Below are positions 9,539 through 18,642 of a stretch of 64,000 bases of DNA, piece after piece; the stretch's first letter is position 1, and every line of letters begins with the position of its first letter. Source of the DNA: Stutzerimonas zhaodongensis (GTDB taxonomy: Bacteria; Pseudomonadota; Gammaproteobacteria; Pseudomonadales; Pseudomonadaceae); assembly GCF_003696365.1 (NCBI RefSeq), contig NZ_RFFM01000003.1, positions 248,001 through 312,000 of the forward strand. The letters are read 5' to 3'. Under the pieces are notes generated by a model. It saw nothing but the letters and a program-made list of their open reading frames with translations. It was not told the DNA's origin and did no database searches. Position numbers and translations under genes: made by a program.

Positions 9539-10426
9539 TCATGCCTCCTTGCCGAACAGGCCTGCAGGACGCACAAGCAGGACCAGAACCATGATCAGGA
9601 AGATCACCGTGTTTGCTGCCTCGGGATAGAACACCTTGGTCAGCCCTTCGATCAGCCCCATGGCCAGGCCGGTGACGATCGCTCCCATGATCGACCCCAT
9701 GCCGCCAATCACCACGACGGCGAACACGACGATCAGCAGGTTGGAGCCCATACCCGGCGTTACCGCGTAGATGGGTGCAGCAAGCACACCGGCAAAGGCG
9801 GCAAGCGCAACGCCGTAGCCATAGGTCAGCGTGATCAGCAGCGGAACGTTGATGCCGAACGCCTGCATCAGTTTCGGATTCTCCGTACCGGCCCGCAGGT
9901 ACGAACCCAGCCGGGTCCGCTCGATCATGTACCAGGTGACGAAGCACACCGATAGCGCCGCAACGATGACCCAGCCACGGTATGTCGGCATGAACATGAA
10001 ACCGAGGTTGTGACCACCTTTGAGCATCTCGGGCATCGGATAGGACGAACCTGAAACGCCGAACAGTTTGACGAAACTGCCCTCGACGATCAGCGCGAGG
10101 CCGAAGGTAAGCAGCAAACCATAGAGATGATCTTCACCGGCAATACGCCGCAGCAGGCCACGCTCGATGCCCATCCCCAGCAAGCCGACCAGCAGCGGAG
10201 CCAGAAGCAGCGCTGCCCAATAATTGATGCCCAGGTAATTCAACCCGAGGTAGGCGGCGAAAGCGCCAAGCATGTATTGCGCGCCATGCGCGAAGTTGAT
10301 GATCCGTAGCAGCCCGAAAATGATCGCCAGGCCTAGGCTCAACAGCGCATAGAACGACCCATTGATCAGTCCGAGCAGCAGCTGTCCGAACAGAACGCTC
10401 AGGGGAACGCCGAAAACGAGAGTCAT
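9539..10426 (-). CDS. livH: Liv-type ABC importer, permease LivH
   Basis: A 295-residue membrane permease with the family-typical N-terminus GLINGSFYALLSLGLAIIFG and IINFAHGAQYMLGAF, and the ATPase-contact loop RAGTENPKLMQAFGIN. It pairs with LivM to form the translocation channel. The gene starts 70 bp after the binding-protein gene, across a strong hairpin, and is followed immediately by livM. Its length and about eight hydrophobic segments are normal. Confidence 0.93.
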   Translation of the reverse strand: MTLVFGVPLSVLFGQLLLGLINGSFYALLSLGLAIIFGLLRIINFAHGAQYMLGAFAAYLGLNYLGINYWAALLLAPLLVGLLGMGIERGLLRRIAGEDHLYGLLLTFGLALIVEGSFVKLFGVSGSSYPMPEMLKGGHNLGFMFMPTYRGWVIVAALSVCFVTWYMIERTRLGSYLRAGTENPKLMQAFGINVPLLITLTYGYGVALAAFAGVLAAPIYAVTPGMGSNLLIVVFAVVVIGGMGSIMGAIVTGLAMGLIEGLTKVFYPEAANTVIFLIMVLVLLVRPAGLFGKEA

Positions 10427-10454
10427 GATTCACTACCCAAAGGAATTCCGGAAC

Positions 10455-10475
10455 GCCCGGCCATGTCGGCCGGGC
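10455..10475 (-). promoter_or_regulatory. Intercistronic hairpin between livK and livH
   Basis: GCCCGGCC-ATGTC-GGCCGGGC is a perfect 8-bp GC stem with a 5-nt loop in the 70-bp gap. It has no U-run. Hairpins at this place after binding-protein genes commonly protect the upstream message and lower permease expression. That role is inferred here. Confidence 0.6.
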
Positions 10476-10496
10476 TGAGGCGTGGGATCAGGTCGA

Positions 10497-11714
10497 TCAG
10501 CCCTTCGGCGCCATCTTTTTGCATTGGCTGTCGGCCATCGGACGGAAGGCCTCGTCACCAGGGATGGTGCTCACCACCTTGTAAAGGTCCCACTCCCCTT
10601 TCGACTCGGCGGGCGTCTTGACCTGCACCAGATACATGTCATGAACCATGCGACCGTCCTCGCGGATGGTCCCGTTCTTGGCGAACATGTCATCGACTGG
10701 CGTCTTGGCCATATGCGCGCGCACGGTTTTGGTCTCGTCGCTGCCGGTTGCCTTCACCGCATTCAGGTAGTGAGTGGTAGCCGAATAGATACCGGCCTGC
10801 ACCATGGTTGGCATGCTGCCGACGCGCTCCGAGTATCGCTTGGCCCAAGCTCGGGTCTCGTCATTCATGTCCCAATACCAGCCGGTAGTCAGCATCAGCC
10901 CCTGGGTCACTTCCAGGCCCATGGCGTGGATGTCGTTGAGGAAGACCACCATGCCGGCGAGACGTTGACCGGACTGTGTGACACCGAACTCACTGGCGGT
11001 CTTGAGCGAGTTGACGGTGTCCGCCCCGGCGTTCGCCAGCGCCACGACATCCGCCCCGGAACCCTGAGCCTGGAGGATGTAGGAAGAGAAATCGCTGCTC
11101 GGGAATGGATGGCGGACCGTCCCGACCACGCTGCCGCCCTCCTCTTCGACGACTTTCTTGATGTCAGCTTCCATCGCATGACCGAAGGCGTAGTCGGCGG
11201 TAAGGATGAACCAGCTTTTACCGCCATCCTTCAGCACGGCATTGGCCGTACCGTTGGCCAAGGCGAAGGTGTCGTACGTCCAGTGAATATGATTGGGAGA
11301 GCAGAACTCGTTAGTGATGCTGGAAGCAGCCGCGCCCGAGATCAGCGCCAGCTTATCGCCCTGCTCCACCACCTTGGCCGCAGCCAGCACCACGGAGCTG
11401 GCAACCAGGCCAGTCACCATGTCTACATTTCGCTCGTCGATCCACTGGCGCACGGTGTTTGCGCCGACGTCCGGTTTGTTAAGGTCATCGGCATTGAAAG
11501 TGACGATCTTCTTTCCATCAACGGTGCCGCCGAAATCTTCGATGGCCATCTTCAGCGCCTCCAGACCGCCTGGTCCGGACAGATCACGGTAAGTACCGGA
11601 CATATCTGCCAGGTAGCCAATGCGGATTTCGTCGTTGCTGATTTCGGCCTGCGCCGTGCCGGCGATCATGCTTGCTACGAGTGCGGCGGCTGCGGTTTTC
11701 TTGAGATTTTTCAT
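10497..11714 (-). CDS. Liv-type ABC importer, periplasmic binding protein
   Basis: About 405 residues. It has a Sec signal peptide (MKNLKKTAAAALVASMIAGTAQA, cleavage near residue 24) and then a type I periplasmic-binding fold beginning IRIGYLADMSG. It is longer than classic LivJ/LivK (about 370). Relatives of this branch bind varied carboxylates as well as branched-chain amino acids, so the ligand is open. I start at ATG 11714 because it has GTGGG upstream; a GTG two codons earlier is possible. A CA-rich tract immediately upstream suggests Hfq/Crc control. It is the middle gene of the livG-F-K-H-M operon. Confidence 0.9.
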   Translation of the reverse strand: MKNLKKTAAAALVASMIAGTAQAEISNDEIRIGYLADMSGTYRDLSGPGGLEALKMAIEDFGGTVDGKKIVTFNADDLNKPDVGANTVRQWIDERNVDMVTGLVASSVVLAAAKVVEQGDKLALISGAAASSITNEFCSPNHIHWTYDTFALANGTANAVLKDGGKSWFILTADYAFGHAMEADIKKVVEEEGGSVVGTVRHPFPSSDFSSYILQAQGSGADVVALANAGADTVNSLKTASEFGVTQSGQRLAGMVVFLNDIHAMGLEVTQGLMLTTGWYWDMNDETRAWAKRYSERVGSMPTMVQAGIYSATTHYLNAVKATGSDETKTVRAHMAKTPVDDMFAKNGTIREDGRMVHDMYLVQVKTPAESKGEWDLYKVVSTIPGDEAFRPMADSQCKKMAPKG

Positions 11715-11722
11715 ATTCACCC

Positions 11723-11743
11723 ACTATTGTTTTTGTTGTTTTG
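11723..11743 (-). promoter_or_regulatory. Hfq/Crc CA motif in binding-protein leader
   Basis: On the minus strand the leader reads AAAACAACAAAAACAATAG, ending 9 nt before ATG 11714. It contains several overlapping AANAANAA triplet repeats, the Hfq/Crc target pattern of pseudomonad catabolic mRNAs. Function is inferred from motif and position. Confidence 0.65.
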
Positions 11744-11804
11744 CTTTGGTTGATGAACGAACCGGCGAGCACTGCGGACCGGCTGGCATGCATTGCGAGA
11801 GTGG

Positions 11805-12521
11805 TCAGACCCCCAGACAGCTATTCAAAAACTCCTTTTTCGAATCGAGTTCAGCGGCGCTTATTTCTTCGATGATCTGCCCGTGCTCCATCACGTAATG
11901 ACGGTCGGCCAGCGGTGCGGCAAAGCGGAAGTTCTGCTCCACCAGGACGATGGTCAGGCCGCGCTTTTTTAGCTTTATCAGCACCTCGCCCAGCTTCTGC
12001 ACGATTACCGGTGCGAGGCCTTCGGTGATTTCATCGAGCAGCAGCAGGTTTGCGCCAGTGCGCAGAATCCGCGCCATCGCTAGCATCTGCTGCTCCCCCC
12101 CGGACAAGCGCGTGCCCTGGCTGAAACGGCGCTCATACAGGTTGGGAAACATCTCGTAGAGCTCATCCAGGCCCATGCCACCACTGCGCACCGTCGGCGG
12201 CAGTAGCAGGTTTTCCTCGACGTTGAGGCTGGCGAACACGCCGCGCTCCTCGGGGCAATAGCCCACCCCAAGTCTTGGAATAAGGTGCGCCGGCATGCCC
12301 ATGGTTTCGTTGCCGTTGACGACAATGGAGCCGGTGCGGCGGCCTACCATGTTCATGATTGCGCGCAATGTAGTACTGCGGCCGGAACCATTTCGGCCGA
12401 GTAACGTTACAAGTTCGCCCCGTCCGACTACCAGGTCGACACCATGCAGAATGTGGGACTCGCCATAGAAGGCATGCAGGTCATCGACCCTCAACTGGTC
12501 GCGATCAGCCATGGGCGTCAT
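11805..12521 (-). CDS. livF: Liv-type ABC importer, ATPase LivF
   Basis: A 238-residue ABC ATPase of normal length for LivF. It has signature RLSGGEQQMLAMARIL and Walker B LLLLDEITEGL. Its Walker A reads GRNGSGRST, with Arg48 (codon CGC) in place of the usual Lys, an unusual substitution. ATG 12521 overlaps the livG stop (ATGA) and has GGAGG 7 nt upstream, so translation is coupled to livG. It works with LivG to power the LivHM permease. Confidence 0.93.
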   Translation of the reverse strand: MTPMADRDQLRVDDLHAFYGESHILHGVDLVVGRGELVTLLGRNGSGRSTTLRAIMNMVGRRTGSIVVNGNETMGMPAHLIPRLGVGYCPEERGVFASLNVEENLLLPPTVRSGGMGLDELYEMFPNLYERRFSQGTRLSGGEQQMLAMARILRTGANLLLLDEITEGLAPVIVQKLGEVLIKLKKRGLTIVLVEQNFRFAAPLADRHYVMEHGQIIEEISAAELDSKKEFLNSCLGV

Positions 12522-13291
12522 ACGTGCGCCTCCTCTGCGTCGGCTTCGCTGCCCATATAGGCTTCTCGCACTTCCGGGTTTGCCGAGACGGATTCGTAAT
12601 CACCTTCGGCCAGAACCGCGCCGCGGGCGAGAACGGTAATACGGTCGCAGAGCCGGCTGACCACGCTGAGATTGTGTTCGACCATCAGCACCGTGCGATT
12701 CACCGCTGCCCGGCGCACCAGCGCGACGACCATATCGACGTCTTCGCCGCCCATGCCCTGCGTTGGCTCATCGAGCAGCAACACCACGGGGTCCAGTGCG
12801 AGCGTGGTGGCCAGCTCCAGGGCGCGCTTGCGGCCGTAAGGCAGTTCGATGGCCAGGGTCTGGGCGAAAGTCTCGAGGTCGACGTCGGCCAGTAGCTGCA
12901 TCGCCCGCTCGTCCAACTCGCGCAACGTGCGTTCGGACTTCCAGAAGTGGAAGGAATTACCGAGTTTCTGTTGCAGTGCGACTCGCACGTTTTCCAACAC
13001 GCTCATATGACCGAAAACAGCCGAGATCTGGAACGAACGCACCAGACCGAGCCGGGCGATTTCGTTCGCCTTCATGGCAGTAATGGGCTTACCGCGATAG
13101 ATGATTTCGCCGCGTGTTGGGGTCAGGAATTTGGTGAGGAGATTGAAGACGGTGGTCTTACCGGCGCCGTTAGGGCCGATCAGTGCATGGATGTGTCCCT
13201 TCTCGACGCGAAGATCGACTGAATCAACCGCTGTGAATCCACGGAATTCCTTCGTCAAACCACGCGTTTCCAGCACAAACTCTGGTGCCAT
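12518..13291 (-). CDS. livG: Liv-type ABC importer, ATPase LivG
   Basis: A 257-residue ABC ATPase. It has an intact Walker A GPNGAGKTT (residues 39-47), a LivG-type degenerate signature LPYGRKRALELA, Walker B VLLLDEPTQGM and the H-loop in MVEHNLSVV. It is the first gene of the minus-strand operon livG-F-K-H-M and has an AGAGGG ribosome-binding site. Upstream, at 13344-13361, is an element almost identical to one in the liuA promoter region, so the importer is probably in the LiuR regulon. Confidence 0.94.
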   Translation of the reverse strand: MAPEFVLETRGLTKEFRGFTAVDSVDLRVEKGHIHALIGPNGAGKTTVFNLLTKFLTPTRGEIIYRGKPITAMKANEIARLGLVRSFQISAVFGHMSVLENVRVALQQKLGNSFHFWKSERTLRELDERAMQLLADVDLETFAQTLAIELPYGRKRALELATTLALDPVVLLLDEPTQGMGGEDVDMVVALVRRAAVNRTVLMVEHNLSVVSRLCDRITVLARGAVLAEGDYESVSANPEVREAYMGSEADAEEAHV

Positions 13292-13304
13292 GGGATGCCC
13301 TCTA

Positions 13305-13321
13305 ACCCTGATTATTGTTGT
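13305..13321 (-). promoter_or_regulatory. Hfq/Crc CA motif in livG leader
   Basis: The minus-strand leader contains CCAACAACAATAATCAG, two overlapping AANAANAA units, 13-30 nt before ATG 13291 and just 5' of the ribosome-binding site. It matches the CA-rich catabolite-repression motif found in front of several other genes in this window. Confidence 0.6.
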
Positions 13322-13343
13322 TGGTTATGGCGCAGGTCGCTGG

Positions 13344-13361
13344 GTGACCTTTACGTAAACG
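13344..13361. promoter_or_regulatory. Putative LiuR operator upstream of livG
   Basis: GTGACCTTTACGTAAACG matches 16 of 18 bases of the reverse complement of the element at 17299-17316 in the liuA/ligase divergent region (GTTACCTTTACGTTAACG). The core TTTACGTWAACG is partly palindromic, as expected for a MerR-type dimer. It lies 53-70 bp before the livG start codon. Assignment to LiuR is inferred from the shared element and the presence of liuR in the locus. Confidence 0.65.
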
Positions 13362-13461
13362 ATAACAATCGTTTCCAGCTGGAGGCAAGCTTCAAATTCA
13401 AACGCGCGATTGATGCCGGAGCGGCCCGTACGTGGGGCCAGGACACCCTAGACGGTAGCCT

Positions 13462-13488
13462 AAAAAACCGGGCCGCAGAGGGCCCGGT
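13462..13488 (-). terminator. Rho-independent terminator of oprD-type gene
   Basis: Reading the minus strand, the stem ACCGGGCC/GGCCCGGT with a 6-nt loop (bases 13467-13488) is followed by a run of six T (13462-13467). It lies 42 bp after the porin stop codon. Confidence 0.85.
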
Positions 13489-13530
13489 AAAAGGATCAAC
13501 GAGGAGGTATTGCGGTGTTGCGCCCTGCGG

Positions 13531-14799
13531 TTACCAGAGCGCCAATGTATAGCTCACGATCAGACGAGTCTCATCGATGTCGGCGCCGAAATTGCTGCGG
13601 ACAGTCGCGTTACGCACTTTCACGCCGAGGTTCTTCAGCGGGCCATCCTGAATCACGTAAGCCAGGTCTGTGTCGCGTTCCCACTCTTTGCCTTCGCCGC
13701 CAGCGTTGAGACTGACGTTATCGCCCGATACATAACGGGTCATCAGGCTCAGTCCCGGAATGCCCATCGCCGCGAAATCGTAGTCGTAGCGGACCTGCCA
13801 GGATTTCTCGTCTTCGTTGCCGAAGTCGTTGATCTGCAGCAGGTTGATCAGGGTGTTATCGCCACCGCCAACATAGGCGTAACCGGTGTCGCCGCTCATC
13901 TTCTGGTAGCCGCCAGTGAAACCGTGACCGCCGATACGGTAGGTGAACAGCGCACCGAACGCGTTGTTATCAACGTTGCTGCCGCCATCATCGGTGGAAC
14001 GGACGTAGCGTAAGTCCGTCTTGAAGCTCTGGTTGTCGCCTAGCGGCATGACATGAACCAGATTGAGGTTGTGCTGCTTGTAAATGCCGTCCAGCCCGCC
14101 GTAGTAATAACTTCCAGTCAGCTCGGGCATGAATTGGTAACGACCACCCGCAAAGACGAATTCATCACTGGTGGTAGTATTGCCCAACACGATATTTCGC
14201 GCGCCGCCGTTGAAGACAGCCATCTCCTCATAGTTCGAGGAGTCCCGGTAACTTGTACGATCGAGCATACCCAGATCGAAGGTGAGCCCTTCGACTTCCT
14301 TACTCTGCAGCCAGGCGCCACGGTACACGTTAGGTAGCAAGCGGCTGTCGTTGCGCATCAATACTGGAATGATGGGCTGCAGTGTCCCGACGTGCAGCGT
14401 CGTGTTGGAGACCTTCGCCTTGGCAGTCACACCGGCAGTGCCATAGTCATCATGTGCTTTGTTTGGCGCCTCCCGATCGCGAGGCAGTAGTCCGGTGCCG
14501 GTGCGATCAGGACTGGAATCGAGTTTGACGCCGAGCAGTCCAATGGCATCGAGACCGAAACCGATCGGCCCTTCGGTATAGCCAGACTCCATCTTCAGAA
14601 TGAAGCCCTGGGCCCACTCCTCCGCCTTGGACTGGGCAGCTCCGCTTTGGCGGAAATCACGACTCATATAGAAATTGCGCGCTTCGACGCTTGCTTTGCT
14701 GTCGTCGAGAAACGCGGCTGATGCCATCGAAGAGGTACCTAGGGCTGTGGCCGCCAGGCTGCTGAGAATGAAGAAACGGCTCAGGGGTTTCAGTTGCAT
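13531..14799 (-). CDS. OprD-family outer-membrane porin
   Basis: A 422-residue outer-membrane protein. It has a signal peptide (MQLKPLSRFFILSSLAATAL..SMASA, cleavage near residue 28), then AFLDDSKASVEARNFYMSRDFR, the usual OprD start, and many alternating amphipathic strands. It ends in ALW, a C-terminal aromatic-type barrel end. OprD-family channels take up amino acids or small carboxylates. It lies between the Liv-type importer and the liu genes, so it may supply the same substrate across the outer membrane (inference). A CA-rich leader precedes it and a strong terminator follows. Confidence 0.9.
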   Translation of the reverse strand: MQLKPLSRFFILSSLAATALGTSSMASAAFLDDSKASVEARNFYMSRDFRQSGAAQSKAEEWAQGFILKMESGYTEGPIGFGLDAIGLLGVKLDSSPDRTGTGLLPRDREAPNKAHDDYGTAGVTAKAKVSNTTLHVGTLQPIIPVLMRNDSRLLPNVYRGAWLQSKEVEGLTFDLGMLDRTSYRDSSNYEEMAVFNGGARNIVLGNTTTSDEFVFAGGRYQFMPELTGSYYYGGLDGIYKQHNLNLVHVMPLGDNQSFKTDLRYVRSTDDGGSNVDNNAFGALFTYRIGGHGFTGGYQKMSGDTGYAYVGGGDNTLINLLQINDFGNEDEKSWQVRYDYDFAAMGIPGLSLMTRYVSGDNVSLNAGGEGKEWERDTDLAYVIQDGPLKNLGVKVRNATVRSNFGADIDETRLIVSYTLALW

Positions 14800-14805
14800 A
14801 GTTAT

Positions 14806-14826
14806 CTCTCTTGTTATTGTCTTGGT
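14806..14826 (-). promoter_or_regulatory. CA-rich leader of oprD-type gene
   Basis: The minus-strand leader reads ACCAAGACAATAACAAGAG directly before GAGAGATAACT and ATG 14799. The AATAACAAG stretch fits the Hfq/Crc CA pattern, though less perfectly than the livG, binding-protein and TRAP leaders. Confidence 0.45.
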
Positions 14827-14903
14827 TGGTGCAGCTGGACCCGACCTCGCTCCTGCCGGGTCTCATTTTTACCGCTATAAGGCGGTAAATTCGTCGCTAC
14901 CGA

Positions 14904-15497
14904 TCAGCTAGCGGTAGCTCTGGGCACACGGCCCAGCAAATAAAACTCAGCGTTGGGCGGCGTGCGTGCCATCGACACCAGGCGATTGGAGAGCCCGAAC
15001 AGCGCGGCAATCGCGCCGATATCCCACACGTCGCTCAGAGTGAAGCCTACTTTCTCCAGTTGCGCCTGCCACCCGTCATCCAGCACGCCACGGTGCGAGG
15101 CCAGATGCAACGCGAAGTCAATCATCAGCTGCTGACGCTCGCTAATCAGAGCAGTCCGGTAATTGACTGCTATCTGATCGGCGATCATCGGGTCCTTGGC
15201 CAGGATTCTCAGAATCGCCCCATGGGCCACCACGCAGTACAGGCAACCATGATCGGCACTCACCGCAACGACGATCATTTCTTTCTCGGCCTTGGTCAGG
15301 CTGTCCGATTCGCGCTCCATCAAAGCATCGTGATAAGCAAAAAACGCGCGAAATTCATCTGGCCTATGAGCCAACATAAGGAAAACGTTTGGCACGAAGC
15401 CGGCTTTTTCCTGCACGGCAAGGATGCGCTCACGCACATCGGTGGGCAGTTGCTCCATATTAGTGACCAGAGGGAAACGGCTTATGGCTTGGCTCAT
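14904..15497 (-). CDS. Peroxidase-related protein (carboxymuconolactone decarboxylase/AhpD family)
   Basis: A 197-residue all-helical AhpD/CMD-fold protein. The redox motif is CLYCVVAHG: two Cys two residues apart with a following His, the AhpD-type CxxC..H site. Members reduce peroxides or act as thiol-disulphide proteins, and the precise substrate is unknown. ATG 15497 has GAGGAG 6 nt upstream; an ATG seven codons earlier overlaps that site. It follows the acyl-CoA synthetase gene by 38 bp on the same strand and probably shares its transcript. Confidence 0.85.
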   Translation of the reverse strand: MSQAISRFPLVTNMEQLPTDVRERILAVQEKAGFVPNVFLMLAHRPDEFRAFFAYHDALMERESDSLTKAEKEMIVVAVSADHGCLYCVVAHGAILRILAKDPMIADQIAVNYRTALISERQQLMIDFALHLASHRGVLDDGWQAQLEKVGFTLSDVWDIGAIAALFGLSNRLVSMARTPPNAEFYLLGRVPRATAS

Positions 15498-15535
15498 GCT
15501 GTGCTCCTCATGAAACAACTCACGCTCTACCGCCC

Positions 15536-17215
15536 TTAGTGATCAGCAAGCCCAAGCTCGGCCACGCTCACTTCGCGCATTTTGAATTTCTGCACTTTGC
15601 CGCTGATGGTCATGGGGAAGTCATCCACGAACTTGATGTGCTTCGGCGTCTTGAAATGAGCGATGCGACCTTTGCAGAACGCACGCAGTTCGTCTTCGCT
15701 CGCCTCATGGCCAGGGTGGAGCTTGACCCACGCGACGATCTCCTCGCCGTATGTTTTGTCCGGTACGCCAATGACCTGCACGTCCGCAACTGCAGGGTGA
15801 GTGAACAGGAACTCTTCCACCTCACGCGGGTACACGTTCTCGCCGCCGCGAATGATCATGTCCTTGTTGCGCCCGACGATCTTCAGGTAGCCCTCGTCAT
15901 CCATGATCGCCAGGTCGCCAGTGTGCATCCAGCGCGCGCCGTCGATGGCGCCTGCGGTGGCTTCCGGATTGTTCCAGTAGCCGAGCATTACGCTGTAGCC
16001 ACGGGTGCAGAGTTCACCGATCTGTCCACGCGGCACGATGCGGTTGTGCTCGTCCACGACCTTGCTTTCCAGGTGCGGCTGGGTGCGGCCGACGCTGGTG
16101 ACACGGCGCTCGAGATCATCGTCCGGGCCGGTCTGGGTTGAGACCGGACTGGTCTCGGTCATGCCATAGGCGATCTGCATTTCGGCGAGGTGCATGTCGT
16201 CGATCACCCGCTTCATTACCTCGATCGGGCATGTGGAGCCGGCCATGATCCCGGTGCGCAGGTTGCTCAGATCCAGTGACTGGCGCTCCGGGTGGTCGAG
16301 CATGGCGATGAACATGGTTGGCACACCATACATGCCGGTTGCCTTCTCTTCTGCGGCTGCCTGCAACGCCGCCAACGGTTCGAAAGCAGCGCTTGGATAG
16401 ATCATCGTAGTGCCGTGGGTCACGCAGCCCAGGTTGCCCATGACCATGCCGAAGCAGTGATACAGCGGAACGGGGATGACCAGGCGATCATGTTCGGTGA
16501 GCTTGAGGCTCTCGCCGACCATGTAGCCGTTGTTGAGGATGTTGTAGTGGCTGAGCGTGGCGCCCTTGGGAAACCCCGTGGTGCCCGAGGTGTACTGGAT
16601 ATTGATCGGATCGTCGAACTGCAGTTGCTCGCCGCACTGACGAAGCTGTTCCGGGCCAACACGCTCCGCCATCTCCATCAGGCCTTTCCACAACAACATG
16701 CCATCCACAGGCTGGTCGCATAGGCTGATCACTCCGCGCAGCTCCGGCAGCATGTGACTCTGCAGAGCGCCGACTGCGGAGCGCTCCAGCTCGGGCAATA
16801 GCTCATGCAGCATGGCGTGGTAGTCGGACGTCTTGAAAGCGTCGGCACAGATCAACCAGCGGCAGCCAGACTGCTTGAGCGCATATTCAAGTTCATTGAC
16901 GCGATAGGCCGGGTTGATGTTCACCAGCACCACACCGATCTTGGCGGTTGCGAACTGGGTGATGCACCACTGTGCATTGTTCGGGGACCAGATGCCTACC
17001 CGCTCGCCCGGCTGAAGACCCAGCGCAAGCAAGCCTCGGGCACAGCGGTCCACCTGCTCGGCCAGTTGCGCCCAGGAATAACGCAGATTCTGATGACGCA
17101 CGACCAAGGCCTCGCGGTCGGAGTACCGCTCGACCGCCCGGTCGAACGCTGCGCCAATTGTCATCGGCAACAGGGGGTTGGTCTGCGGTCCGCAGGTGTA
17201 GCTCGGAAGACTCAT
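15536..17215 (-). CDS. Acyl-CoA synthetase (AMP-forming) next to liu genes
   Basis: A 559-residue ANL-superfamily ligase. The P-loop is [15 protein letters not shown], followed by [10 protein letters not shown], the hinge [19 protein letters not shown] with [16 protein letters not shown], and the terminal catalytic lysine in TISGKVQKF. It activates a short or medium acid, possibly isovalerate or another leucine-related acid. That substrate is inferred from its divergence from liuA, an arrangement known in P. putida and relatives. ATG 17215 has GAGGAA at normal spacing. The shared intergenic region holds the LiuR-type element, and the leader includes an AACAAACATAAG tract. Confidence 0.88.
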   Translation of the reverse strand: MSLPSYTCGPQTNPLLPMTIGAAFDRAVERYSDREALVVRHQNLRYSWAQLAEQVDRCARGLLALGLQPGERVGIWSPNNAQWCITQFATAKIGVVLVNINPAYRVNELEYALKQSGCRWLICADAFKTSDYHAMLHELLPELERSAVGALQSHMLPELRGVISLCDQPVDGMLLWKGLMEMAERVGPEQLRQCGEQLQFDDPINIQYTSGTTGFPKGATLSHYNILNNGYMVGESLKLTEHDRLVIPVPLYHCFGMVMGNLGCVTHGTTMIYPSAAFEPLAALQAAAEEKATGMYGVPTMFIAMLDHPERQSLDLSNLRTGIMAGSTCPIEVMKRVIDDMHLAEMQIAYGMTETSPVSTQTGPDDDLERRVTSVGRTQPHLESKVVDEHNRIVPRGQIGELCTRGYSVMLGYWNNPEATAGAIDGARWMHTGDLAIMDDEGYLKIVGRNKDMIIRGGENVYPREVEEFLFTHPAVADVQVIGVPDKTYGEEIVAWVKLHPGHEASEDELRAFCKGRIAHFKTPKHIKFVDDFPMTISGKVQKFKMREVSVAELGLADH

Positions 17216-17273
17216 GTCGAATTCCTCAGTCTTATGTTTGTTATGAGGCCTTGCTATCCGGGGCTTTCCGCTG

Positions 17274-17302
17274 TTGACAGTCATTCCGGACGTGGTTACG
17301 TT
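17274..17302 (+). promoter_or_regulatory. Candidate sigma-70 promoter for liuABCD
   Basis: TTGACA at 17274-17279, a 17-bp spacer, then TACGTT at 17297-17302. The -35 box is perfect and the -10 box is moderate. The putative LiuR operator overlaps the -10 box, consistent with repression. The predicted leader to ATG 17468 is about 155 nt. Confidence 0.55.
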
Positions 17303-17316
17303 AACGTAAAGGTAAC
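17299..17316. promoter_or_regulatory. Putative LiuR operator in liuA/ligase divergent region
   Basis: CGTTAACGTAAAGGTAAC is the reverse complement of the element upstream of livG (13344-13361), with 16 of 18 positions the same. It overlaps the candidate liuA -10 box and lies 84-101 bp before the divergent synthetase start, so one operator could control both directions. Confidence 0.7.
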
Positions 17317-17439
17317 AGCGTGACAACCCACCGCACCCAGCTACGGAAAGACCAGCAGGGTCAGGTGTCGGGATGCCACAGACAACAGGCTGAACCGCAA
17401 AGGAAATCCTGCGTTTTTCCTCCTGCAGCAGTCGAACCA

Positions 17440-17458
17440 GAACAACTACAAGACAAAC
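17440..17458 (+). promoter_or_regulatory. CA-rich leader of liuA
   Basis: GAACAACTACAAGACAAAC lies 10-28 nt before ATG 17468. It has AAC/AAG/AAA triplets like the Hfq/Crc CA motif, but with interruptions, so it is a weaker candidate than the TRAP or livG leaders. Confidence 0.4.
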
Positions 17459-17467
17459 AGGTGGCAC

Positions 17468-18631
17468 ATGAACTATTCCGGCCTCAACTTCGCTCTCGGC
17501 GAAACCGTCGACATGCTCCGCGATCAGGTGCGCGGTTTCGTAGCCGACGAAGTGGCGCCCCGCGCCGAAGCCATCGACCGTGACAACCTCTTCCCCAGCG
17601 ACATGTGGCGCAAGTTCGGCGACATGGGCCTGCTCGGTATCACCATAGACGAGGAATACGGTGGCGCTGGCATGGGGTACTTGGCGCATGTCATCGCCAT
17701 AGAGGAAATCAGCCGTGGCTCGGCCTCGGTGGGCCTTTCATACGGCGCGCATTCCAACCTGTGCGTGAACCAGATCAATCGCAACGGGACGCCCGAACAG
17801 AAGGCCAGATACTTGCCCAAGCTGGTTTCCGGCGAGCACGTTGGCGCCCTTGCGATGAGTGAGCCGAATGCTGGCTCTGATGTGGTTTCGATGAAGCTGC
17901 GCGCCGATCGCAAGGGCGACCGCTTCGTGCTCAACGGCAGCAAGACCTGGATCACCAACGGCCCGGATGCAAACACCTACGTGATCTATGCCAAGACCGA
18001 CCTCGACAAGGGCGCCCACGGCATTACTGCGTTTATCGTCGAGCGCGACTGGGAGGGTTTCTCGCGCGGCAACAAGTTCGACAAGCTCGGCATGCGCGGC
18101 TCCAACACCTGTGAGCTGTTCTTCGATGACGTCGAAGTACCGGAAGAAAACGTGCTGGGCGTGGAAAACGGCGGCGTGAAAGTCTTGATGAGCGGCCTGG
18201 ACTACGAACGCGTGGTGCTTGCAGGCGGTCCGGTCGGCATCATGCAAGCCTGCCTGGACGTGGTGGTGCCCTACATCCACGACCGCAAGCAGTTCGGCCA
18301 GAGCATCGGTGAATTTCAGTTCATCCAGGGCAAAGTGGCGGACATGTACACCCAACTCAACGCCAGCCGCGCCTATCTCTACACCGTGGCCCAAGCCTGC
18401 GACCGCGGCGAGACTACCCGCAAGGACGCCGCCGGCGTGATTCTTTACACCGCCGAAGCGGCTACGCAGATGGCCTTGCAGGCGATCCAGATTCTCGGCG
18501 GCAACGGCTACATCAACGAATTCCCCACCGGCCGCCTGCTGCGTGACGCCAAGCTTTATGAGATCGGTGCAGGCACTAGCGAGATCCGCCGGATGCTGAT
18601 CGGCCGCGAGCTGTTCAACGAAACCAAATAA
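17468..18631 (+). CDS. liuA: Isovaleryl-CoA dehydrogenase
   Basis: A 387-residue acyl-CoA dehydrogenase that converts isovaleryl-CoA to 3-methylcrotonyl-CoA in leucine breakdown. It has the isovaleryl-specific arrangement. The catalytic base is Glu247 in [11 protein letters not shown]. The position used by other family members reads [12 protein letters not shown], without the usual Glu before GTS. It is the first gene of liuABCD, divergent from the synthetase and downstream of the putative LiuR operator. A REP inverted repeat separates it from liuB. Confidence 0.95.
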   Translation: MNYSGLNFALGETVDMLRDQVRGFVADEVAPRAEAIDRDNLFPSDMWRKFGDMGLLGITIDEEYGGAGMGYLAHVIAIEEISRGSASVGLSYGAHSNLCVNQINRNGTPEQKARYLPKLVSGEHVGALAMSEPNAGSDVVSMKLRADRKGDRFVLNGSKTWITNGPDANTYVIYAKTDLDKGAHGITAFIVERDWEGFSRGNKFDKLGMRGSNTCELFFDDVEVPEENVLGVENGGVKVLMSGLDYERVVLAGGPVGIMQACLDVVVPYIHDRKQFGQSIGEFQFIQGKVADMYTQLNASRAYLYTVAQACDRGETTRKDAAGVILYTAEAATQMALQAIQILGGNGYINEFPTGRLLRDAKLYEIGAGTSEIRRMLIGRELFNETK

Positions 18632-18642
18632 TCCGCCGAACC

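Noticed and set aside
10482-11753. Long plus-strand open frame opposite the Liv binding protein
   Set aside because: The minus strand has a signal peptide and binding-protein fold inside an intact liv operon.
14869-14888. Hairpin TTACCGC/GCGGTAA between the oprD-type and AhpD-family genes
   Set aside because: The stem is only 7 bp and no U-run follows in the direction of transcription, so it is not supported as a terminator.
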